Source of the DNA: JALYGK01 sp036259835
GTDB lineage: Bacteria > Actinomycetota > UBA4738
Length of the DNA: 29,749 nucleotides
Assembly: GCA_036259835.1 (NCBI GenBank)
Contig: DATABA010000134.1
Span: 1 to 29,749 of the forward strand
Direction: 5' to 3'
Part shown: piece after piece, positions 22,169 through 28,585 of the stretch
How positions within the stretch are numbered: the stretch's first letter is position 1
Layout of the letters: the number at the start of each line of letters is the position of its first letter
The notes under the pieces: model-generated
The model's input: only the letters and a program-made list of their open reading frames with translations
What the model was told of the DNA's origin: nothing
Databases searched by the model: none
Program-made: the position numbers and the translations under genes

Positions 22169-23280
22169 TCGATCAGCCCGAGTCCCCTGGCCCACGAGGT
22201 CGCGTAGCCCTCGACTTCCACGGCAGCCAGCGCCTCGTCGCGCTCGAACGGCTTGTCGGCTTCGACCATGATCGCGTACTCGTCGGCGAACTCCTTTGTC
22301 TTCGACGCCTCGATGGCGGCCGCCTGCGGCCCGTGATGAAGCCCCTGGGGGTGGTGCGTGATGAAGGCCTCGCCGATCCCGGCCCGCGAGAAGAACTGCC
22401 CCTGGTGGTAGAAGAGCACCTCGTCCTTGTCGATGTTCGAGTGGAAGAACGGAACGCGCAGCGCCGTCGGATCACCCGTTTCCGTTGGCCTCGGGGCGAA
22501 CGTCCCGATCTCGAACCCGTCGGCCTGAAATGTGACGTGGACGGACGGGGGAAGGTGGTACCGCGGTGACACGACCGGACGGAAGTCCTTCACGTTCAAC
22601 CTGATCGGGCACAGATCGCCCTGCCACCCCACCACATCCAACGGGTGAAACGGATAGGTCAGGACCGTGTACGCGTTGTCCCGCTTCACCCGGACCTCGA
22701 ACCGCCCCTCTTCTTCGTGCGGTTCGGGATCAGGCGCTTCCAGGACTCCGGGATCGAACAGCGCGTGCCGTCCCAGAATTCCTTTCTCAGGCAGGCGGTA
22801 TTCCCCTTTCGCCTCGACGATGTAGAAGAAGCACTCGTCGGACTCGGGAATCAGGCGGTGGGTGGTTCCCTTCGGCACAACCAGATAGTCCCCCTCCGAG
22901 AACCGAAGCGGTCCGTAGTCGCTCTCGAGAAGACCGGCGCCCCGGTGAACGAAGTAGCAAAGGTCCCCGTCGGCGTCCCGAAGGAAGTACGGCATGGCTT
23001 CCGTCCGCCTCGATACGTAAAGCGCCACGTCTTCGTTCCACAGGATTCGCTGCCACTCCCCCGCCGGCTCCGTCATGTCAGAAGTCTTCAAGCCGTTGAG
23101 GTCGTACGCCCGGGGCTTGAGAGCGCCCTCGATCTCGATCCACGCAGTTGGCGGATGCAGGCGATACAGGTGAGACGCCCGTCCCTCGAACGCCTCGCGG
23201 CCGTGCTCCTCCTCGAAGGTTCCATCCGGAAGTCCGACGTGCGCCTGCTTCGTCACCCGCCCCTTGGAAAGCGGGAACAT
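22165..23280 (-). CDS. Homogentisate 1,2-dioxygenase family protein (short form)
   Basis: 371 residues, shorter than the roughly 430-440 of classical enzymes. Bicupin plan: N-terminal cupin with FVHRGAGLLESDYGPLRFSEGDYLVVPKGTTHRL and C-terminal cupin with FHSNIDKDEVLFYHQGQFFSRAGIGEAFITHHPQGLHHGPQ. Candidate iron ligands are the His of FHSN, the following Glu and a His of LHHGP. In classical enzymes the first motif reads HRNCMSE, so the ligand spacing differs by one residue. The likely reaction is ring cleavage of homogentisate to maleylacetoacetate, but specificity for this subgroup is less certain. ATG 23280 has an AGGAGG ribosome binding site. It lies 42 bases after the small basic gene, downstream of proDH and proC. 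Confidence 0.85.
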   Translation of the reverse strand: MFPLSKGRVTKQAHVGLPDGTFEEEHGREAFEGRASHLYRLHPPTAWIEIEGALKPRAYDLNGLKTSDMTEPAGEWQRILWNEDVALYVSRRTEAMPYFLRDADGDLCYFVHRGAGLLESDYGPLRFSEGDYLVVPKGTTHRLIPESDECFFYIVEAKGEYRLPEKGILGRHALFDPGVLEAPDPEPHEEEGRFEVRVKRDNAYTVLTYPFHPLDVVGWQGDLCPIRLNVKDFRPVVSPRYHLPPSVHVTFQADGFEIGTFAPRPTETGDPTALRVPFFHSNIDKDEVLFYHQGQFFSRAGIGEAFITHHPQGLHHGPQAAAIEASKTKEFADEYAIMVEADKPFERDEALAAVEVEGYATSWARGLGLID

Positions 23281-23322
23281 CGACTCCTCCTTTCCCTGGC
23301 GCTTCGAAGCGCCGTGACCTTG

Positions 23323-23436
23323 CTAGCGGCCGCTTTTGCCGGACGCGCCTTCTGGCGGCTTCCGCTTTTCCCGTTCCTTCTTCTTTCGTTCGCGGTCGCG
23401 CGCCCACCGAACTTTCTTGCGGTCGCCTCTTCCCAT
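23323..23436 (-). CDS. 37-residue very basic protein downstream of proC
   Basis: ATG 23436 to TAG 23323, with a GGAGG ribosome binding site about 9 bases upstream inside the end of proC. The product begins MGRGDRKKVRWARDRERKK, continues with KERE KRKPP and ends EGASGKSGR: 15 of 37 residues are Lys or Arg. It has no hydrophobic core and is predicted to be an RNA-binding or ribosome-associated peptide. In mycobacteria tiny basic proteins, including the ribosomal protein bS22, lie just downstream of proC, so position and composition are alike although the sequence is different. It starts 4 bases after the proC stop and is easy to miss because of its size. Confidence 0.75.
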   Translation of the reverse strand: MGRGDRKKVRWARDRERKKKEREKRKPPEGASGKSGR

Positions 23437-23440
23437 ACGG

Positions 23441-24283
23441 TCAAGCCTCCTTCGGGTCGTGCCCCATCGCCAACTCGGAGCTTCGCTTCCACGCCGCGTC
23501 GATGGCGTTGAGGAACGCCGCTCGGACGCCGGCCTGCTCCAGGTGCCGAATCGCCATGATCGTCGTTCCGCCGGGCGAGGTCACCATCTCGCGAAGCTCG
23601 ACCGGATGCCGCCCCGTGTCACGAAGCATTCGCGAGGACCCCAGCATGGTCTGGATGATCAGCTCGCTCGCCACGTCTCGGGACAGGCCGAGGAGGATGC
23701 ACGCCTCGATCATTGCCTCCGCCAGCAGGAAGAAATAGGCCGGGCCGGATCCACTCGTCGCGGTGACCGCATCCTGGTGCTTCTCCGGCAGGCGAATCAC
23801 CCGCCCAACGCAGGACAGGAGTTCCTCGGCTACCGCCAGGTGCTTGTCCTCTGCGGTGGAGCCGGGACTGATGGCGGACATGGCCTCGTCGACCAGAACC
23901 GCGACGTTGGACATGACGCGGACGACCGGCGTCTCCTGCGGTACATGACTCTCGATGAACGACGTCCGGATGCCTGCGGCGAACGAGATCAGCAAGTGTG
24001 AGTCGGTGATTGGTTCCGCGATCTGCCCGAGGAGCGCCTCCATGTCCTGCGGCTTGACGGTAAGGACCACCGTCCGAGCCCATCGAACGGCGTCGGGGTT
24101 CGACAGCGTGGCCGTCACGCCAAGCCGTTCGGACAGTTCGCGGGCACGCTCCTCTCGACGGCACGTCACCATGATTTCCTCGGCGGCTCTTCCGTTCGAC
24201 CGGATCAGGCCGGCGATGAGCGCCTCGCCCATTCGGCCACCGCCCAGGAACGCGACTCGCCGGTCGGTCTCGCCGTTCGCCAT
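23441..24283 (-). CDS. proC: Pyrroline-5-carboxylate reductase
   Basis: 280 residues. The NAD(P)-binding motif is FLGGGRMGEALIAGL (13-27); TVVLTVKPQDM (about 70-80), SFAAGI and VVRVMSNVAVLV follow, and the family signature is in the dimer domain: DAVTATSGSGPAYFFLLAEAM and REMVTSPGGTTIMAI. It reduces pyrroline-5-carboxylate to proline. It starts 5 bases after the proline dehydrogenase stop, so the enzyme that makes and the enzyme that removes proline are co-transcribed. The small basic gene follows. A glutamate kinase/proA pair is not in the window, so P5C may come from ornithine or from the dehydrogenase. Confidence 0.97.
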   Translation of the reverse strand: MANGETDRRVAFLGGGRMGEALIAGLIRSNGRAAEEIMVTCRREERARELSERLGVTATLSNPDAVRWARTVVLTVKPQDMEALLGQIAEPITDSHLLISFAAGIRTSFIESHVPQETPVVRVMSNVAVLVDEAMSAISPGSTAEDKHLAVAEELLSCVGRVIRLPEKHQDAVTATSGSGPAYFFLLAEAMIEACILLGLSRDVASELIIQTMLGSSRMLRDTGRHPVELREMVTSPGGTTIMAIRHLEQAGVRAAFLNAIDAAWKRSSELAMGHDPKEA

Positions 24284-24288
24284 TTCGA

Positions 24289-25254
24289 TCAGCCTCCTCG
24301 CCTGAACAGGTTGGACGCGAAAAACCAGAGGTTGGCAGGGCGTTCAGCCAGACGCCGCGTCAGGTACGGGTACCACTGGGTCCCGTATGGGATGAAAACA
24401 CGCACGGGCTCTCCTTCGCGCGCCAGTTGTCCCTGAAGGTCTCGACGCACGCCGTAGAGCATCTGAAACTCGTACCGCTTCCTAGAAATGCTCCTGGTTC
24501 GGATGAATTTCTTCGCACCTTCGAGCAGTCGCGGGTCGTGTGTTGCGAAATGCACGGTAGAGCGGGCCAGGAGGAGCGTGGCCGCCAAACGAGCGAAATT
24601 CCGGCGAACGTCTCTTCTGGACTGGTACGCGACGTCCGGGGACTCCAGGTACGCGCCCTTCGCCATGCGCACGATGGCCTCGGGCCCGCCGATCCTGGCG
24701 GCGTCATCGGCGGACCGGTACAGATAGGACTGTAGACACACGCCGAGGTTGCTGTATCGCTGGCGGAGCTTGAGATAGACGTCCAGCGTGGGCTCGACGT
24801 ACTCGTGAGCCTCCATGTCGATCATGACGAGCGTCCGTCGATCGGGACCGATGGCCGCCTGGAGCACTCGGTCGAGGTTCTCCAGGCAGAGCTCGGGCGA
24901 CGCCTTCAGACCCAGCTGCGTCGGCTTCACGGAGATGTTGCAGTCGACGTCGGGTTCTTCCGCGATCCGCTTCAAGGCCCGGACGTACGCGTCCGCGGCT
25001 TCGGCGGCCTGCCCTGCTGACTCCACCTCTTCGCCGAGGTGGTTCAGCATGGCGGCCACCCCCTGGTTTGCGAGCGACCGAGCAACCGTCATGCCGTCCT
25101 CGAGCGTGTCGCCCGCCACGAACCGGCCGGCCAAGCGCCGGCCGACCCGATGCGAAGTCATCAACCGGCGAACAAAGGATCGATCGGTGACCCAGAGCGT
25201 TGGAGCGTGCAGGAAGTGCGTCAAGGGGCGCGCAAAGACGTCACGGGAGCGCAC
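24289..25254 (-). CDS. Proline dehydrogenase (monofunctional, FAD-dependent)
   Basis: 321 residues from GTG 25254. It has the TIM-barrel signatures of the PRODH family: NQGVAAMLNHLGE, NISVKPTQLGL, LVMIDMEAHEYVEPTLD, GVCLQSYLYRSADD, RMAKGAYLESPDVAYQ, FATHDPRLLEGAKKF, the substrate loop FQMLYGVRRDLQ, and the substrate-binding YPYLTRRLAERPANLWFF (Y-x3-R-R-x3-R type). It oxidises proline to pyrroline-5-carboxylate and passes electrons to the quinone pool through FAD. No P5C dehydrogenase is fused or adjacent. Its promoter has a TATACT -10 box at 25269-25274, so it starts right after the terminator of the structured RNA. An ATG at 25261 is out of frame. Confidence 0.95.
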   Translation of the reverse strand: MRSRDVFARPLTHFLHAPTLWVTDRSFVRRLMTSHRVGRRLAGRFVAGDTLEDGMTVARSLANQGVAAMLNHLGEEVESAGQAAEAADAYVRALKRIAEEPDVDCNISVKPTQLGLKASPELCLENLDRVLQAAIGPDRRTLVMIDMEAHEYVEPTLDVYLKLRQRYSNLGVCLQSYLYRSADDAARIGGPEAIVRMAKGAYLESPDVAYQSRRDVRRNFARLAATLLLARSTVHFATHDPRLLEGAKKFIRTRSISRKRYEFQMLYGVRRDLQGQLAREGEPVRVFIPYGTQWYPYLTRRLAERPANLWFFASNLFRRGG

Positions 25255-25268
25255 CGGTCATGGCCCGG

Positions 25269-25274
25269 AGTATA
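25269..25274 (-). promoter_or_regulatory. -10 box for the proline dehydrogenase operon
   Basis: TATACT, close to the bacterial consensus, 14 bases before the GTG. Predicted leader about 7-8 bases with no ribosome binding site. Its -35 region would overlap the T-run of the RNA terminator at 25290-25295. Confidence 0.5.
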
Positions 25275-25289
25275 GGAAGCGGACCCCCG

Positions 25290-25366
25290 AAAAAACTAGG
25301 GGCCCGAGGGACCTTCGGTGTGCCGCAGACCGAAGTCCGCGACTCCCGTTAGCCCCTCGGGCCTAG
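25290..25366 (-). terminator. Extended terminator of the structured RNA
   Basis: Outer stem CTAGGCCCGAGGG (25354-25366) pairs with CCCTCGGGCC..CTAG (25296-25310), with two extra C, followed by TTTTTT (25295-25290). The loop carries its own hairpin ACTTCGGT / ACCGAAGGT (25311-25336). It ends 16 bases before the proline dehydrogenase -10 box. Confidence 0.85.
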
Positions 25367-25567
25367 TGCTCCGAGCAACCTGCCCAACTGTCTTGGTTTC
25401 CTTATGGTGACGCCCTTTCGTTGGGCTTTGGGGCCTCCCGAGCCTCCCCAACAGCACAGCCAGTTAGCTGTCCCGACCGTACTGCTAAGTGCGCCCAGTT
25501 GGCCTTACGGCTTTCCCAGGGGCTCCCATTCGGTTCCCTGACTCAGCCAGTTCGGCTGCTCGGAGCA
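25290..25567 (-). ncRNA. Large structured non-coding RNA (~278 nt), family not identified
   Basis: No gene fits the 25255-25692 gap. On the minus strand a promoter (-35 TTGACT 25596-25601, -10 TAACAT 25574-25579) predicts a 5' end at about 25567. There an 11-bp stem begins: TGCTCCGAGCA (25557-25567) pairs perfectly with TGCTCGGAGCA (25367-25377), enclosing about 180 nt. Inside are AGCC/GGCT, CAGGG/CCCTG, GCC-GTAA-GGC (GNRA loop), CAGC/GCTG, GGGG/CCCC and GCCC/GGGC hairpins, plus a long-range CCAACTG/CAGTTGG pair. After the terminal stem comes a long terminator with an internal hairpin and six T. I find none of the RNase P, tmRNA or SRP RNA signatures. Size, phylum and multi-hairpin plan recall the raiA-motif or Ms1/6S-like RNAs, which I cannot confirm by eye. 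Confidence 0.75.
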
Positions 25568-25573
25568 AGGCGT

Positions 25574-25601
25574 ATGTTACGTACGCTCTGCGTGGAGTCA
25601 A
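25574..25601 (-). promoter_or_regulatory. Promoter of the structured RNA
   Basis: -35 TTGACT (25596-25601), 16-bp spacer, -10 TAACAT (25574-25579). The predicted start (about 7 bases on) falls exactly at the first base of the closing stem. Confidence 0.65.
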
Positions 25602-25626
25602 CCTGCCAAAACAGCAGGTGGAGCGG

Positions 25627-25688
25627 AAAAAGCGCAGGTCAGACGGCATAAAGAAGCCGTTCGACAAAAACGCGCAATGCCTCTGACC
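25627..25688 (-). terminator. Probable terminator of the MshA-GNAT operon
   Basis: Just after the GNAT stop, GGTCAGAGGCAT (25677-25688) pairs with ATGCCGTCTGACC (25637-25649) with one bulged base; GCGC and TTTTT (25631-25627) follow. An inner CGGC/GCCG hairpin lies in the loop. The T-run is four bases off the stem, so termination strength is uncertain. Confidence 0.5.
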
Positions 25689-25692
25689 AGCA

Positions 25693-26250
25693 TTAAGAGA
25701 CGGGCTCTTCCGTGACGGCCGCCTCCCAGCGCTCCCGCGCCACGGCGAATTCGTCCCGGTTGACGCTCATCAGCACGCGGTCCACCCACCGACCGCCCTT
25801 CCAGGAACGGTCGCGCAACCGAGCTTCCTGGACAAAACCGCACCTGGCGTAGGCGTCGATCGCTCGGTTGTTGTCGCCAAGCGTCCACAACTCGACCTGG
25901 TGGAGATCCCACCGACCGAACGCGTACGCGAGCAGGGTCATGACCGCCTCGCGCGCATAGCCCTGGCCCCAAAACGCAGGCTCGCCGATATACATGTACA
26001 GGGAGCAGATTCGGTCTCTGGACCTGAACTGATTCAGGCCGATCCGACCGATGGGACGTCCGTCGACCTCGATGGTGTACGGCTCGCCTTCTCGGCGGCT
26101 TCGCTCGACATCCTGGGCCACGTCGGCGAGCGACAGCGGCATCTCGTAATCCATGTACCGCCAGATCTCCGGGTGGTTCATCCATCGGTGGATGAGCGGG
26201 TAGTCGGTCTCCTCGACCGGACGAAGAACGACCCGTGCTCCCTGGATCAC
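25693..26250 (-). CDS. GNAT family N-acetyltransferase (RimJ/RimL type)
   Basis: 185 residues from GTG 26250, which overlaps the MshA-like stop as GTGA; a longer frame upstream runs inside that gene. RVVLRPVEETDYPLIHRWMNHPEIWRYMD is the N-terminal strand-helix; YTIEVDGRPIGRIGLNQF and YIGEPAFWGQGYAREAVMTLLAYAF give the acetyl-CoA binding Q/R-x-x-G-x-G/A site (here WGQGYA), and NNRAIDAYARCGFVQEARLRD is the conserved end. It probably acetylates an amino group of a small molecule or protein N-terminus. Mycothiol synthesis also needs an acetyltransferase (MshD), but MshD is a tandem-domain protein, so the single domain here does not fit that role well. Confidence 0.9.
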   Translation of the reverse strand: MIQGARVVLRPVEETDYPLIHRWMNHPEIWRYMDYEMPLSLADVAQDVERSRREGEPYTIEVDGRPIGRIGLNQFRSRDRICSLYMYIGEPAFWGQGYAREAVMTLLAYAFGRWDLHQVELWTLGDNNRAIDAYARCGFVQEARLRDRSWKGGRWVDRVLMSVNRDEFAVARERWEAAVTEEPVS

Positions 26251-27533
26251 GCCGCGTCTCGGTTGAGCAGCTCCCCGTACACGCCGCGAACGCCGCGGAC
26301 CGTCGAATCCCAGGAGAACCGCCTCGCGTGGTGAGAACCGGCGTCGGCCATGCGCCACGCCAGCTGGGCATCCGTCAACAACGACAGAATCCGTTGCGCA
26401 TAGCGGCGTGAATCCCAGTTCGCGACGAGGAACCCGGTTTCGCCATCCTTCACGACGTGGCGAAGGCCCGTCGAGTCGGCGGCGATAACGGGTGTGCCGC
26501 AGGCCTGTGCTTCCAATGCCGTCAAGCCGAAGGATTCGGATCGAGAGGGAACCAGGACCGCCTCGGCGGCCGAATAGTAGATCGCGAGGTTCGAATGCGG
26601 CCGTGGGCCCACGATCGAAACTCGGTCGGCGATCCCCAGAGAAGACGCGAGCGCTTGGAGCCGCGCCGCTTCACCGCTGCTCCCCACGCCCGACGGGCCG
26701 CCCACCAGCCACAGCACGACGCGCCGCGTGGCCTCGCAGTCTCGGCGAATGGCTTCAGCGAACGCTCGGATGGCGACGTCGGGGCCCTTGTGCGGCTGGA
26801 GACGTCCGACGAACAGGATAAGCCGCCGGTCGTCGAGTCCGAGGCGGCGCCGTGCCTCCTCTTTCGGCAGGGGGGCGAAGAGCTGCCCATCGACACCCGG
26901 AGCCACAATCCGAATCTGACGGGGATCTGCGCCGTAGAGCTCGACCAGTTGCCGAGCTTCGGTCGCCGTCGGGGCCAGGAGGCGGTCGGCTCGCCGCACC
27001 ACACGCCGTTCGCCGTTCAGCCGAACGCGCGGCTCGGCGTGCTCGCCCGCGGGCGCCGCGGAGTTCTTGACCTTTCCGAGCGTGTGGAAAGATGCGACGT
27101 GGGGAGCCCCCCAGATCTCTTTGGCGTGCGTCCCGACCCAGCCCGACAACCAGTAGTGGCTGTGCACGACGTCGTAGGGCGAGTGGGCGCCATGATGATC
27201 GTCTCCCGCCGCGTGCGCCAGCACTCCCCCGAGGAAGCTGGGAAGCAGGCGGGGGAGGTCCTCCTTGTTCACCGGACCACGCGGGCCGGCGGGGATTCGG
27301 ATGAGCCTGCTGCCGGGGGAGAGCGGCTCGACGTCGGGAGCATCGGTCGATCGGCTCCTGGTGAAGACGTCGACAGCGATCCCCTGTTCGGCCAGGCGGC
27401 GGGCAACGGACAGGATGTAGATGTTCATGCCGCCCGCATCCCCCGTCCCGGGCTGCTCACCGGGCGAGGTATGAACGCTGATCACGGCGACCCGCCGTGG
27501 GTCCTTGCGACGCCGCCTGGAGCGCGAGTTCAT
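26247..27533 (-). CDS. mshA: MshA-like GT4 glycosyltransferase (D-inositol-3-phosphate glycosyltransferase type)
   Basis: 428 residues. N-terminal SVHTSPGEQPGTGDAGGMNIYI (18-40) is the MshA/sucrose-synthase-like start with the G-D-A-G-G-M-N-x-Y motif; RIPAGPRG, VVHSHYWLSG, ASFHTLGKVKN, VAPGVD, FVGRLQPHKGPDVAI, and ESFGLTALEAQACGTPVIA (donor E-x7-E) follow. MshA joins UDP-GlcNAc to inositol 3-phosphate, the first step of mycothiol. Other actinobacterial enzymes share this plan, so the exact acceptor is probable, not proven. The first 14 residues are very basic (SRSRRRRKDPRR). ATG 27533 has no ribosome binding site but a TACCAT -10 box 9 bases upstream. GNAT follows in the same operon. Confidence 0.85.
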   Translation of the reverse strand: MNSRSRRRRKDPRRVAVISVHTSPGEQPGTGDAGGMNIYILSVARRLAEQGIAVDVFTRSRSTDAPDVEPLSPGSRLIRIPAGPRGPVNKEDLPRLLPSFLGGVLAHAAGDDHHGAHSPYDVVHSHYWLSGWVGTHAKEIWGAPHVASFHTLGKVKNSAAPAGEHAEPRVRLNGERRVVRRADRLLAPTATEARQLVELYGADPRQIRIVAPGVDGQLFAPLPKEEARRRLGLDDRRLILFVGRLQPHKGPDVAIRAFAEAIRRDCEATRRVVLWLVGGPSGVGSSGEAARLQALASSLGIADRVSIVGPRPHSNLAIYYSAAEAVLVPSRSESFGLTALEAQACGTPVIAADSTGLRHVVKDGETGFLVANWDSRRYAQRILSLLTDAQLAWRMADAGSHHARRFSWDSTVRGVRGVYGELLNRDAA

Positions 27534-27542
27534 GGTCTCGCA

Positions 27543-27548
27543 ATGGTA
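27543..27548 (-). promoter_or_regulatory. -10 box of a probable leaderless promoter for mshA
   Basis: TACCAT on the minus strand ending 9 bases before ATG 27533; no Shine-Dalgarno sequence in between. Confidence 0.45.
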
Positions 27549-27580
27549 GACGCGAGTGCTCGCAGCTCTTTGTGCAATGA

Positions 27581-27610
27581 GAAAACCCGCCCCCGAGGGA
27601 GCGGGTTTTC
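27581..27610 (-). terminator. Bidirectional-looking terminator after the HbhA-like gene
   Basis: GAAAACCCGC (27581-27590) pairs with GCGGGTTTTC (27601-27610), a perfect 10-bp stem, with a further CCC/GGG inside. The AAAA/TTTT ends make it work on either strand. It lies 31 bases after the stop at 27641 and separates the two minus-strand operons. Confidence 0.75.
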
Positions 27611-27640
27611 CCGTGTCGTCGGCTCGAGGGCGGGAGTCCC

Positions 27641-28021
27641 CTAGCCGACCTTCTTGGCCGCCGCTCGGGTGGCCGTGGCCGTGGCCTTGGTGGCCTCGCC
27701 GGTCGCTCGCGCGGCCCGACGGAAGCTCGAGCGGGCCGTCTTGAACTGCTCGGCTGCGCGCTTCGTCGCGCTCATCCGGCCGATGCTGCTCGCGAGGCCC
27801 TTGCCGCGCTTGGCAAGGTCGTCGTACGTGGAGAAGAAGTTCTCGCGACCGCCGCGGATGAACTGGACCGCGTTGTCGGTGCCACGCTTGACCGTCTGAT
27901 ACGTCGAGCCGGAAAACTCCTTGGCCTTCTCGGCGACGATCTGAGCTGCGCCCAGCGGGACGTAGATGTAGTACTCCGCGAGCGCCTTGCCCGATGGGTA
28001 CTTACGCTTGGTGTTCGCCAT
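27641..28021 (-). CDS. HbhA/phasin-like helical protein with Ala-Thr-Lys tail
   Basis: 126 residues. Residues 1-35 hold a hydrophobic patch (LAEYYIYVPLGAAQIVAEKAKEF); residues 38-95 are helical with polar and basic residues; the last 25 are a low-complexity repeat-like tail (ARATGEATKATATATRAAAKKVG). This plan resembles heparin-binding hemagglutinin HbhA and phasins, which coat lipid surfaces or bind polyanions with Lys/Ala tails, but it is shorter than HbhA. In mycobacteria hbhA follows an XRE regulator gene in the same way (Rv0474-Rv0475). The start has an AGGAGGTGG ribosome binding site and lies inside the last 20 bases of the regulator gene; a terminator follows. Confidence 0.75.
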   Translation of the reverse strand: MANTKRKYPSGKALAEYYIYVPLGAAQIVAEKAKEFSGSTYQTVKRGTDNAVQFIRGGRENFFSTYDDLAKRGKGLASSIGRMSATKRAAEQFKTARSSFRRAARATGEATKATATATRAAAKKVG

Positions 28022-28508
28022 GTCTGGTTCCACCTCCTTTCGATGAGACGTGAGGTCGTGTGGGGTGGCGCCCATGAGCCGAGGGGCGCTTCCGTTGCGT
28101 GGAACGAGTGCGCGCGGGGCGTTCCTGCTCGGTCGCCAGACCGGCCGTGGCGATGACGTCCGTTTCGGAGGTACCCGCGCGCCCGGTCTCGTCTCGAAAC
28201 GCCTCGTAAATCTGGAGGAGCGCTTGCTTCTGGCGCTCGGTGATCGTCGGGTCGGCCAGGATCGCCGTGGCGACGTCGGGCACGGATCGGTCATCGAGAA
28301 AGCCGGCCTGAACGTAGAGCGTCTCGGCCGAGACCCGAAGTGCCTTGGCGATCGCTTGCAGGATGTCTGCACTCGGCTTCCGAAGCCCCCGCTCGATCTG
28401 AGAGAGGTACGGGATGGACACGCCGGCTAGCGCCGACACCTTCTTCAGGGAAAGGCGCGCGTTGGTGCGCTGGCTCCTGATGTATTCGCCAACTCCGCGA
28501 ACGTTCAT
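28002..28508 (-). CDS. XRE family transcriptional regulator
   Basis: 168 residues from ATG 28508, chosen because a promoter with a 17-bp spacer ends 7 bases before it; an ATG further upstream lies in the promoter. HTH_XRE covers about 5-60 (VGEYIRSQRTNARLSLKKVSALAGVSIPYLSQIERGLRKPSADILQAIAKALRV). Residues 62-110 (LYVQAGFLDD...ILADPTITERQKQALLQIYEAF) are a helical extension typical of the actinobacterial Rv0474 group; the rest is disordered and basic. It probably controls itself and the overlapping HbhA-like gene. Helically phased TGGAWA repeats just upstream of its -35 box may be its operator. Confidence 0.92.
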   Translation of the reverse strand: MNVRGVGEYIRSQRTNARLSLKKVSALAGVSIPYLSQIERGLRKPSADILQAIAKALRVSAETLYVQAGFLDDRSVPDVATAILADPTITERQKQALLQIYEAFRDETGRAGTSETDVIATAGLATEQERPARTRSTQRKRPSAHGRHPTRPHVSSKGGGTRHGEHQA

Positions 28509-28515
28509 GTCTCGG

Positions 28516-28544
28516 AGGCTACCAAGGAATTTAAACAGTTGCAA
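28516..28544 (-). promoter_or_regulatory. Leaderless promoter of the XRE gene
   Basis: -35 TTGCAA (28539-28544), 17-bp spacer, -10 TAGCCT (28516-28521), then 7 bases to the ATG. It is the best-formed example of the leaderless pattern in the window. Confidence 0.7.
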
Positions 28545-28550
28545 ACTTCC

Positions 28551-28577
28551 TGGATACAAGTGGATAAATCCTGGAAA
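28551..28577. repeat. Phased TGGAWA repeats upstream of the XRE promoter
   Basis: TGGATA at 28551 and 28561 and TGGAAA at 28572 are spaced 10 and 11 bases, i.e. one helical turn each. The longer TCCTGGA is repeated at 28548 and 28569, 21 bases apart. They sit just behind the -35 box. Confidence 0.5.
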
Positions 28578-28585
28578 CGCGGCAG

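Noticed and set aside
25290..25567. RNase P RNA, tmRNA or SRP RNA in the gap
   Set aside because: The hallmark stretches (GAGGAAAGTCC/ACAGAA for RNase P, the tRNA-like 3' end and tag frame for tmRNA, the GGAAGCAGCC loop for SRP RNA) are not found on either strand.
25693..26250. GNAT protein as MshD of mycothiol synthesis
   Set aside because: MshD has two GNAT domains and about 300 residues; this has one, and matches RimJ/RimL-type enzymes better.
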